Source of the DNA: Tillandsia leiboldiana
Lineage: Eukaryota > Streptophyta > Magnoliopsida > Poales > Bromeliaceae
DNA: 64,000 nt
Direction of reading: 5' to 3'
Assembly (NCBI GenBank): GCA_029204045.2
Contig: CM055072.1
Coordinates: forward strand, 1,555,651 to 1,619,650
In this document: one piece after another, positions 47,671 to 56,944 of the stretch
How positions within the stretch are numbered: the stretch's first letter is position 1
Layout of the letters: the number at the start of each line of letters is the position of its first letter
Notes under the pieces: generated by a model
Told to the model about the DNA's origin: nothing
Database searches by the model: none
What the model saw: only the letters and a program-made list of their open reading frames with translations
Program-made: the position numbers and the translations under genes

Positions 47671-48057
47671 GGCTAAATTACAGAAAACCTTCCTGTAATA
47701 TCCCGCTTTTTCACTTTGCCCCTCTGTCTTTTAAAAGTCTACATTTTGTCCCATCGTAATTACCGAATTGTCTTTAGGGGGCAACGACGTTAACGGAGGA
47801 AGTAAATTGACGAAAATGTCCTTACCTTATATTGGAGAGAGAATGAATTTTAACTTATTTTCCGTTATTTTTGAAGGGTATTTTGAGTATATCTAATAAT
47901 ATTTTTAAAAAAATTGACGGTTCACTCACGGAATGCTGACGGCGGGGGATAAATGCATATTTCGATAATTACGAGGGGACAAAATGTAGGCTTTTAAAAG
48001 ACAGGAGGGCAAAGTGAAAAAATGGTATATTACAAGGAGGTTTTCTGTAATTTAGCC
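47671..48057 (+). mobile_element. Mutator-type MITE copy 2 with 9-bp duplication
   Basis: 387 bp with inverted ends GGCTAAATTACAGAAAA / TTTTCTGTAATTTAGCC and TTTATAATA directly on both sides (47662-47670 and 48058-48066). A 9-bp duplication is characteristic of Mutator-like elements. The same family as 30692-31096. Confidence 0.93.
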
Positions 48058-49403
48058 TTTATAATACTAGCATAATATCTTATTAATAGTTGTGTCATTA
48101 GAAATTGAAAGAGGAGATGCTGAACATTTGATGCTCTACTCTACTCTTTTAGTATCTATTGTATTCATTCAGAGCTTCCACTCGCAATAAACATATTATT
48201 ATCACATTAGTTAGTAATTTTGTGTGTTTAGTACTTATGCATCGAGTAATTCACAGCCAAAAAAATATAGTTCAATAAGAAGTTGCAATAAACACGCAGG
48301 TGCCGCGGTGTTTCTAATTGTTCATTTGTTATAATCTACATTCATGCCAAGGACACTTTTTGTTTTTTCTTTTTCAATTGGTGCAGTATGATCTTTGTGT
48401 ACAGCAGATCTAAGCCTAGTTTGGGATTATGCTTCAACAACTTTTTAGTTGGAGTCTCTGGTTATTATAACAAGATGCCTATGATGATAAAACCCACAAA
48501 AGATAGAGATCAAATCGTGAAATTCAAATGGTTGATGACCAAGGATTTAAGTGCCGTGACACGGGTGCAGAAAACTTGTCGGCACGGTACGGCACTGCGT
48601 ACTAAGCCATGCCGATGAGTGCCTGTCATAAAAAATACATATGTGCCGACACATAATGGCATAAATTTATGTATTAAAAAAATTACTTAGTAATTAAAAA
48701 TATATATATATATTGAGCTGTACCATCGGCACAGAATTGTATCGGGCTGGTATCTTGTACTGAGCCATGCCGATGAGTGCCTGTCATAAAAAATACATAT
48801 GTGCCGACACATAATGGCATAAATTTATGTATTAAAAAAATTACTTAGTAATTAAAAAAAAAAAAAAAATATTGAACTGTACCATCGGCACAGAATTATA
48901 TCGGGTTGGTATCTTGTTGACATAATACGACATTGAAAATACGGTCCGTGTCGATAGATACTTAAATACATAGATTTTTTTGAAACATGAGGTACTCCAA
49001 ATCTTCAAAGTGAACAAGTTTGAGAACCAGAATAGAACTTGGCTAAAAATTTGGAGACCCTCTGCAGGTGCAAGTTTACTTTCAAATAGAAGCAAAAAAT
49101 GATGTGCGAAAACAGAGCGCCGGCAAAACTGGAAATAAGCAGAATCTGACGCGGAGTTCATCGAAGAAGGATCTCAAGTTTTGAAAACAGAAGTTGAAAT
49201 TGGAAACTAGGGAATAAAATGCAGTATAAATATAAGTGTTGTGTAACCATAACATGTTCAATAGTTTGATGCTAAAACAGCAAAATCGCAGATTGTTCAT
49301 GTTTTCTCTACCTGCAAATGCAGCAGGGGTTTCGACTCCAATCCTAAGATTTAAAAAAAAAACAAAAAACAAACACTAAAGATGCCTCAGCAATCTGATT
49401 AGA
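48058..49403. other. intergenic between convergent mannosidase and RPL7 genes
   Basis: No gene seen. It contains the 158-bp tandem duplication at 48601-48916 and, near 49000-49400, sequence that may include the RPL7 3' untranslated region. Confidence 0.7.
48601..48916. repeat. 158-bp tandem duplication with GTGCCGACAC motif
   Basis: Units at 48601 and 48759 share GAGCCATGCCGATGAGTGCC, ATGTGCCGACACATAATGGC and ATCGGCACAGAATT, with few differences. The block looks like an element with GTGCCG/CGGCAC inverted ends. Confidence 0.9.
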
Positions 49404-51376
49404 TTAGTTCATCCGCCTAATGAGCTCGTTGATGTAATCCTCGCGGTTTCCGGCGTCGCCGCCTTCAACGTAGTGATTCCTCTTCTTCTTCAACCCGCCC
49501 AGCGGCGCCTTCAGCTTGAAGGGCCAAAGGAAGTTGTTCGCCTCCTTGAAGTGCGGCCCAACAGTCATGATTTCGTGAACGAGATCCTCGATGCAAATAA
49601 TACCGTGCTTCGCCAAACCCTAAAAACCAAATAACAAAGAACTCTACCGATTGAATGGTATCTCCAATTCAACAGATCGAAATAACTTCAATAAGAAGCA
49701 AAAGTAAGAAGAGTTGCCAATCGAAAAACCTAAAAAAAAAGTTAGGTCAATCTCGACCCCTTGCAAAATCACAGCAAAACCATCAGTTCATATGTTTACA
49801 CTTCCTAACCGCAAAAATCTACCAGGGCTCAAGAACTCGACAGGGGCAGTGTTCAAATATCTCAATTCTCAAAGAAAAGAAAATTAAATTCACCGAGGAG
49901 AGATCGATTCATCAACATTATTCTAAATTTCATACCTGTTCGATGACGGAGTTGTCGGACAAAGGAACCCTTTGCTTGTTAAGTTTTCCATAGCCCCTCT
50001 TGTAAATCAACTCCCTAACACTCTTCAGGTTAGGGTATCTGAAACATTTTAAAACCAAAATTATCACCATTACTTACACTTGCAAACTAAACAACTTTAC
50101 GGAATTTGGCGTACCCGTAAGTTACATAAGGCTCGACCCTTCGCAACATGTTCATCGTGGCCTTGTTGACTTTGAGGAAGACCCCGTTAAAGATCTGAGA
50201 TTAGAAGTTTCAAAGCTAAATATATCGGAACTCAAATAAGCGAAGGAATGAAATGTCGGATCGTTGGCGCTAACCATTAATCCCAAAAGCTCGAGCTATT
50301 AGAAATACGCAACCAATTCACTTAAAGCGTACAGACACAGCGCCCATGGATCTCGACCGGACTCAACCCACCTGGACGTTAGGTCTATTGTTGGGTCTCT
50401 TGCCGTTAGGTCTATTGTGGACCGCAGCCCCACTCAACTTATTGGGCTCACCCAATTCAACTTATTAATCTCCTGAGCCTATTGTCACGGGACAGAAAGT
50501 TGGACCTATTTTAACCCATACATAAATAGCCAACATAAAACTTTTGGAAACCTAATTTTACCTGTCTCAGACGCAATAGCTGCAAGATCTTTCTGGTCTT
50601 AGGGTGCATGGCATTGATACTACAATATTATAAAAAAAAAAAAAAAAAAAAAAAAACAATTAAAGAATACTATTTATGGATAAAGGATAAACAATTCAAG
50701 ATTAAGAAAAGGGAAGACTGAAGTGTACCCTCTGATACGGATAATGAACAATAGCTTCGCCTCAGGGCAGACATAAAACCCGCCCTTCAACCTCGCCTCT
50801 CGCTTCAGGCGGATCAATTCCTTCTCCTACAAAAGATAAACCCATTTCCCGATCGACATACAATATACAATTTAGAAGAAACAATTTGGATGCCGAAAAC
50901 CAATGCAATGATAACAAAATAAATACGACTTCGATTAAAAATTGTATGCTGATCTGTACACATAACAATTCCTGCATTGTCAATATGCAAAGATGAAAGA
51001 AGAATACAACTTGAACATTAAATAATTTACGCGGCGACTACGTAAAGATACTATTTTGAGGCCAAATCTATGCGAGATGGCATGAAAGTTTTTATTATGA
51101 TATCACGAAATCTATGCCACGATGCCGTCAAAATAGAGTGAGACCAGAAATCTATACGATGATAGGTTCAAAAGAAATGGTCGGGCTCAGTACCTGGGAT
51201 TCATACTCCTTCGCGTATTGCTGTGCTCTGCTGAAAATAAGCTTCCGCTTGTCCCCCTCTGCCTTCTTCTTTGTGTCAAGCGCCTTCTTCTTCCCCAGAG
51301 CCCATTGCTCCTCCCTCTTCCTCTTCTTCAGCACTGACTCCGGGATCACCGCCGGTTTTGCCTCCTCTGTCGCCAT
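49404..51376 (-). CDS. RPL7: 60S ribosomal protein L7 (uL30)
   Basis: Large-subunit ribosomal protein, cytosolic, binding 25S rRNA. Six coding exons on the minus strand: 51376-51194, 50826-50729, 50619-50562, 50194-50115, 50038-49936 and 49619-49404, all GT-AG and in frame, 738 nt for 245 residues, the usual plant L7 length. The basic N-terminal tail (VLKKRKREEQWALGKKKAL) is eukaryote-specific; the uL30 core runs LLFIIRIRGINAMHPKTRKI, LLRLRQIFNGVFLKVNKAT, VEPYVTYGYPNLKSVRELIY, RGYGKLNKQRVPL and GIICIEDLVHEI; it ends GNREDYINELIRRMN. The ATG at 51376 starts the canonical MATEEAKPAV. Intron 3 contains a solo LTR antisense to the gene. A leader intron and telo-box array precede the start. Confidence 0.96.
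50254..50535 (+). mobile_element. 282-bp solo LTR in RPL7 intron 3
   Basis: TGTCGGATCGTTGGCGC to AAATAGCCAACA. Flanks TGAAA (50249-50253) and TAAAA (50536-50540) differ by one transition. Same family, length and orientation as 43074-43355, so antisense to RPL7 and sense in the mannosidase gene. Confidence 0.9.
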
Positions 51377-51385
51377 CTCCCACTC

Positions 51386-52592
51386 CTAGAATCAAAGATT
51401 AAACACTCATAAATGACCCCCCGTCAAATCTCTTATCTTCTCGAAACCCTAACAAAGGCCTACAAGATTCAAATTACATAAGAGATAAGGAAAGATGGCA
51501 AAGGCTTCCTCCTCCGCCGCCATCCCTCCCTCGAGCGCAATAACATAGATCGGTAACAATCCTAAAACGCGATCCCAACCTTATATCAAATTCTTAAAAC
51601 CCTAAATTAAGACGTAATTGATTCAAACTACCTGAGAGGGAGAGGAGATCAAAACAAGATGGAATGGAAGATTTTATGGTTAGTGTTTTCTTACTCATTT
51701 TGAAGTGTTCTTCGGAGTCAGACCAACAGAGACCTAATGAGCAATCTAACCGACCTCAAATCAAACTCCTAAAACCCTAAATTTCGATCTAATAAAAGAG
51801 AGAGATGGAAACTATATTGAATTGGGAGATAAAGGATTATGGTTCTCACTCCTTGAGGGCTCAAATTGACAAAAACTGATCCCCAAACATCAAATTACAA
51901 CTCCTAAAACCCTAAAATAAGATTAATAAGCATGAAAAACATATAGAATTTGGAGATTAAGGATTACTGGAGACTAAGGTTTTTACTCCTTGAGAGCTCA
52001 AATCAACAAAAGACCGATCCCAAAACCCTCAAATCAAACACCTAAAACCCTAGATCACGATCTAACAGATTCAACAACGAAAACTCGATAGAATGAAAGA
52101 TGGCATTAGGGTAAGGGTTTTCTCACTAGTTTTGGACTGTTCTTCAAAATTCAAATCAACAAGAACCCTAACAAGCAATCCACAACATCAAATCAAATTC
52201 CTAAAATCCCTATATTACGATCTAACAGATTCAACGATCAAAACTTGAAAGAATGAGACATGGTATTAGGGTTAGCGTTTGCTTACTGGTTTTGATCTGT
52301 TCTTCAGATTTCAAATCAACAGACACCCAAACAAGCGATCCACAGCCCCAAATTCAAACCCTCAAAACCCTAGATTACGATCTAGTGGATTCAATGACGA
52401 AAACTTGATAGAAGAGATAATCTAGGACTGTTCTTCCGAATTCAGATCAACAGACGCCCAAATAAGCGATCCACACCCTCAAATCCAAACCACTCCTCCC
52501 CATAAACCCTAGATTATGATCTGATCGACTCAAATGCCAAAATTTGATAGAATGCGAATGTTGATTAGGGTGAGGGCTAGGGTTTTGCTTAC
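51386..52592 (-). promoter_or_regulatory. inferred RPL7 leader intron made of telo-box repeats
   Basis: A GTAAGC donor (52592-52587) follows a leader exon of about 50 nt, and a TTCTAG acceptor lies nine bases before the ATG. Inside are about seven degenerate repeats of 120-190 bp, each with AAACCCTA (near 51597, 51772, 51908, 52042, 52367, 52504) and a segment resembling the leader exon plus donor (CTTACTCATTTTGAAG, CTCACTAGTTTTGGAC, CTTACTGGTTTTGATC on the plus strand). AAACCCTA telo-boxes are known regulators of plant ribosomal protein genes. Splicing is inferred, not shown. Confidence 0.65.
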
Positions 52593-52640
52593 TCGTTTCG
52601 GATCGTTCGCGCGGGCTCAAATCGAAGAGGAGGCGACGAG

Positions 52641-52683
52641 GGAGAGAGAGAGAGAGAGAGAGTCGGCGACGAAGCTTATAAAG
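52641..52683 (-). promoter_or_regulatory. RPL7 core promoter: TATA box and CT initiator tract
   Basis: On the minus strand TTTATAAG (52682-52675) is followed about 15 bp later by a (CT)n tract (52662-52641), where transcription probably starts. Confidence 0.65.
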
Positions 52684-53278
52684 GGTTTGGGGTCTTGGCA
52701 TTTTTAGGGTTGAGAGATGATGCGGATCCAACGGTCGGTATGCTTTTTAGGATACTGTGCTGAGGAATCTGGACCGTTTGATGAGATTGTGGAGTACCAA
52801 GGGCTGGTGATGCATTGATCATGGAGATCACGCTAACATGGACGGTTGTGATCATGTTATCTACACTACTTCGCCTCTCACCCCACCGAAGTCGAAAACT
52901 CGATCTGTATATATAATTATGAGTGAAATTTTAAGTGATATTCCGACTTTTTGAAAAATCTTTAAAATTCTATTTTAAATTATTTTATTCTGTTTTATAA
53001 AAATTATTATTTTTTATAAAACACTGATTTTTATATATTTTTTTAAAGTTATAAGTTTAACATTTGAAATCTACAAAAACAAACTGTTCCTATTAGGGAT
53101 GTTAATGGGTGTGGATATTCAAAATTTTATTCAAATTTGAGTCGGAACAAAATGAATTTATTCCTAGTTAAACGGATATGAATTCGGATACGGATATAAA
53201 AAATAAAAATTTGACGAATTTAAATTCGGATATAAATTTTGACTGTACCCAAACTGAATCCGAATTAATTTTACATTA
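52684..53278. other. RPL7 upstream region, AT-rich beyond 52910
   Basis: A further AGGGTT motif near 52707, then unassigned sequence. No gene. Confidence 0.6.
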
Positions 53279-53300
53279 TATATATATATATATATATATA

Positions 53301-53496
53301 GAGTTGGGCTGGAATGCTATTGATAGCACCAACCCAACTTTGCCACCCATTTTTTAGCCTTTAGATCGCATTGAGATTTGTGCATGCTCTTTAATGAAAA
53401 AGAGAAAAAAGAAAAAGTAAAAAGAAAAAGTAAAAAGTAAAAGTAAAAAGCTTTTCTTTTTCATTAAAGAGCATGCACAATAGCATTCCAGCCCAA

Positions 53497-53502
<6 letters not shown>
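53301..53502. mobile_element. foldback element, GAGTTGGGCTGGAATGC family, between TA tracts
   Basis: Outer arms GTTGGGCTGGAATGCTATTG and CAATAGCATTCCAGCCCAAC are perfect inverted repeats, with inner arms GTGCATGCTCTTTAATGAAA / TTTCATTAAAGAGCATGCAC. TA tracts touch both ends (53279-53301 and 53501-53578). Confidence 0.92.
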
Positions 53503-53578
<76 letters not shown>

Positions 53579-53581
<3 letters not shown>

Positions 53582-53813
53582 TAGAGCTACTATATTCTTA
53601 TGAGTATAAATTGTTCTGTACTTATACTTTTTTCATCCTTAGATAAAGGAATGTGCGGTTAGGATGATAGTGGCTCTCCTAGGGTTTATTAAGTTGTTGG
53701 GGAAATAGTAAAAATCTTAGGAACTATTATAATCCTAACCACACATTCCTTAATCCAAGAGATGAAAATTTATGAGTACGAAAAATTTTTACTCATAAGA
53801 GTATAGTAGTCGG

Positions 53814-53816
<3 letters not shown>
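53579..53816. mobile_element. foldback element, TACTATATTCTTATGAG family, between TA tracts
   Basis: Left-arm ACTATATTCTTATGAGTA and AAGGAATGTGCGGTTAGGAT pair with right-arm ACTCATAAGAGTATAGTAG and ATCCTAACCACACATTCCTT. TA tracts lie on both sides. Confidence 0.92.
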
Positions 53817-53840
<24 letters not shown>

Positions 53841-53845
<5 letters not shown>

Positions 53846-54022
53846 GATTCGTGCATGCTCTTTAATTAAAAAGAAGAGCTTTAATTTTTTATTTTTTTTT
53901 TTTACTTTTTCTTTTCGCTTTTTTTTATTAAAGAGGCTTCACGAATCTCGATGCGATCCAAGGACTACAAAATGGATGACAAAGTTGGGCTGGTGTTATC
54001 AATAGCATTCCAGAACAACTCT
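53841..54022. mobile_element. decayed foldback related to 53301-53502, between TA tracts
   Basis: Shares GTGCATGCTCTTTAATTAAA, AAAGTTGGGCTGG and ATAGCATTCCAG with the first element; one arm is rearranged. TA tracts lie at 53817-53840 and 54020-54040. Confidence 0.8.
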
Positions 54023-54040
54023 ATATATATATATATTATA

Positions 54041-54619
54041 TTTAAATTTATATTTTAAAATTTTATATTTAAAATAATATATTTTGAAATATTATAAATA
54101 GAAAAAAAATTATTTTGAATTTGAATTCGGGTTCAGTTTTAAAATTTTTAATCAGATTCAAATTCGAATTTAGATTCAAAATTTTAAAATTTTCTTCCAA
54201 ATCTGGCACGTTGACATTCCTGGTCCCTATTAGAATGAGTTACAATTTGTTAAAAAAAAAAAAAAAAAAAAAAAGCTTAATTGAGATTCTTAAAGTTATA
54301 GAGATTTTTACTTTTTGCACACTATTCCAACAGTAGTTCATGAAATACTTTCAATACATTTCAAAAGAATATACATCTTATATTTTATTTATTAAAAAAT
54401 AAAATAAATTTTATTTATTAGTTTGAAGTGATGAATAGAAAAATTATCACACAATGAATAAATAAAAGTGCAAGATATATACCTATAAATAAATATACAT
54501 ATGGCATTACTCCTAACAAAATTACAAAAGTTAGAAGTTTCAAATCCGATAAAAACACTTTGAAACTCTTTTTCTCCAATCTGATAAAAATGATAGTGGA
54601 AATAATTATTGAAAAAAAA
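54041..54619. other. AT-rich intergenic sequence
   Basis: Includes a 22-base poly-A run near 54253. No gene recognised. Confidence 0.55.
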
Positions 54620-54945
54620 TGTAATGACCCGGCCCACTAGCAATAATAACTCGTTGGGCCCAAACCACAGCCCAAAATGCTTAAGCCCAGTTATTATTAC
54701 TAGTGTCCATGTCTCATATAAACCCAATCACAATTCCATCCATATCCGATGTGGGACTATTGGGGGCGTCACAGACTCCTCCCGTTTAGACCTGACGTCC
54801 TCGTCAGCCCAAACACACACACAGCAGCCCAAGATCACCAGGCGATGTGAGACTCGTCTCGCTAGCCCTGTCATCTAGACCCAGACTCAGCCGAGACTCG
54901 CCACACACTTCCGGCTAGTAATCTGGCTCTGATACCAAATGTAAT
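54620..54945 (-). mobile_element. TRIM family 2, one LTR plus internal region
   Basis: The LTR at 54620-54773 (154 bp) has TGTAATGACCCGG and GGGCGTCACA ends on the plus strand. The internal region has the primer site (minus strand TGGTATCAGAGCCA, 54937-54924). After TGTAAT at 54940 the second LTR is missing and LTR-like sequence of another type begins. Confidence 0.88.
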
Positions 54946-55140
54946 CTGTCACGCCCCGAGTTTTAAAATCAGGTCTGAAATTTTTTTTTTTTTTTTATAA
55001 ATCAGAGTTTGCAAAACAGGCGTAACAGACCGCCACACATATAGGAAATCCCCTATCCAAAGGATAGGGTCTCTCCTATACCCAGGGGGTGTGAGATACA
55101 CTGTACATGAGTAATCAGTAAGATCGACCGTGCTTTTATA
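54946..55140. mobile_element. possible LTR fragment of another gypsy family
   Basis: Begins TGTCACGCCCCGAG, close to the start of the gypsy LTRs at 3201 and 11164, but then differs. It contains a palindrome CCCTATCCAAAGGATAGGG. The right border is undefined. Confidence 0.4.
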
Positions 55141-55188
55141 TTTTTCACTACTTTCAAAATATGAAAATCCATGTTTTTAGATACTAGA

Positions 55189-55749
55189 TGTGATATTTCT
55201 GAAATTTAAATTAGTACTATATATAAATAATATAACATAATTAAATTTTTTAATTCGATTATAGCATTTTAAATAGTAGTAAGACTCAAGAAGTTAAGAG
55301 GGTTAAGCATGTTAGAGATAGAATAGTTCTAGAATGGGATGATCCCCTGAGAAGTTAGGGCGTCACAATTGGTATCAGAATCAATCGCCAACGAAAAATG
55401 TGAGATGTGTCTTGACTAAGCTTGGGTTATACAGCGGGTAGAACGCGACTCCCCGGCTACTGACCGTTGTGAGTGGAGTGTAGCTCCCCACAAGATCGAC
55501 TAAGACTAGCGAGATGAGTCTAGTACTTATGAGTTTGCCTGAGCCTGACGAGGACGTCAAAGTTTAAAGGAGGGAGAAATATGACACTCCTGAAATTTGA
55601 ATTAGTTCTATATATAAATAATATAATAGAACTAAATCTCTTAACCCGACTATAGCATTTTGAATGGTAGTAAGACCCAAAAGATTAAGAGTGTTAAACG
55701 TATTAGTAATTCTAGGATGGATTACCCTCTAGGAAGTTAGGGCGTCACC
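55189..55749 (+). mobile_element. TRIM family 1, old complete copy
   Basis: LTRs at 55189-55367 and 55580-55749 with a decayed primer site (TGGTATCAGAAT) and polypurine tract (AAAGGAGGGAGAAA). Structure and sequence parallel 15861-16436, but with many C-to-T and G-to-A differences. Confidence 0.9.
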
Positions 55750-55789
55750 CTGCAACTCCAAACTAGATTTTAATACTGTAGTATTTAGT

Positions 55790-56275
55790 ACGACCTATAT
55801 ATTACGGACAATTCTATAAGTCTCGCGTGTCTGTGTTGGATTTGTGTCCGACGCGGACACTTTTTAGATGAATATTTAATGCCGATTCATAACACATACA
55901 ATTAAAAAATATATATATATTATTTTCTTTTATTCTTTTATGCATATATAATATAACATGATAAATAATTTTGCTTTCTGATGAGAGTACATACAAATTA
56001 ATTTTTGTAAAATAATATAAATAAATTATATATGGTAAATTTTTTTTTTCTTAAAATATATGATAAATTAATAAAAAATTTAATAAATTTTCATTCATAT
56101 TATAATAATAATTTATCAAAATTTTATTTTATATATAATAAATATATATTATTATATTAGTAATACTATATTTTATTATTTGTGTTTCTATCGTATTCGT
56201 TTTCTAATTTTTTAAAAATTTCGAATTATATCTTATTTTATGTCCCATATATCAGCATCCATGATATTTGGCAAA
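55790..56275. mobile_element. MITE, GTGTCCGACAC family, copy B (inverted)
   Basis: Starts ACGGACAATTCTATAAGTC and ends near AGCATCCATGATATTTG, inverted relative to 44178-44705; inner GTGTCCGACGCGGACAC. Confidence 0.8.
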
Positions 56276-56349
56276 TAAAAAAATAGTAATAGCTTTTCCA
56301 TTGAAGTCCTTTTTAACTTTGGATTATGGTCTATAAAACATAATTTTTA

Positions 56350-56462
56350 GGGTTAATTTCATATCGTTTCGTGTAAATATATCGAATAGCAAATATATTT
56401 ATATAAAATTTAATTTTTTATATTTATTTTTTAAAAAATTCTAAGTTGTTTATATATATATA

Positions 56463-56558
<96 letters not shown>

Positions 56559-56874
56559 ATTTGTTATCATTAGCTCTTTGTTTAATTTTTAACAGAATAT
56601 AAGTGAAATAATATTTTTACTCTTTTAAATATGTCTCTTCAAAAGCCCCAACTGTTACAATAGTACAAAAATATCTAAAAAAATAAATTTACTTTACTAA
56701 CTAATTAAAGTTAAATATTTAATATATAGTTAATTATATTTTTCTAACGAACATTGCCGGTAGGAACGTATATGAACAACTTAGAATTTTTTTAAAAATA
56801 AATATAAAAAATTAAATTTTGTAGAAATATATTTACTATTCGATATGTTTATAAAGAGCTGTATAAAATCAACC
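56350..56874. mobile_element. inverted-repeat element, TATACAGCTCT family, copy C
   Basis: Left GGTTAATTTCATATCGTTTC mirrors right GAGCTGTATAAAATCAACC; a (TA)n tract at about 56455-56555 lies inside. Related to 20006-20330 and 27465-27755. Confidence 0.75.
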
Positions 56875-56944
56875 ATTTTTTTTAGAGTTAAATACTAATA
56901 ATGTACTCTTAAAGTTTAAAAATAATTTATATATTCCCCTAAAT

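Noticed and set aside
48388..48618. Short frame at 48388-48618 between the convergent genes
   Set aside because: No domain, and it overlaps the start of the 158-bp duplicated repeat.
54609..54878. Short frames across TRIM family 2 (also 59934-60233 and 60242-60607)
   Set aside because: They follow the repeated non-coding TRIM sequence in several frames; TRIMs are non-coding.
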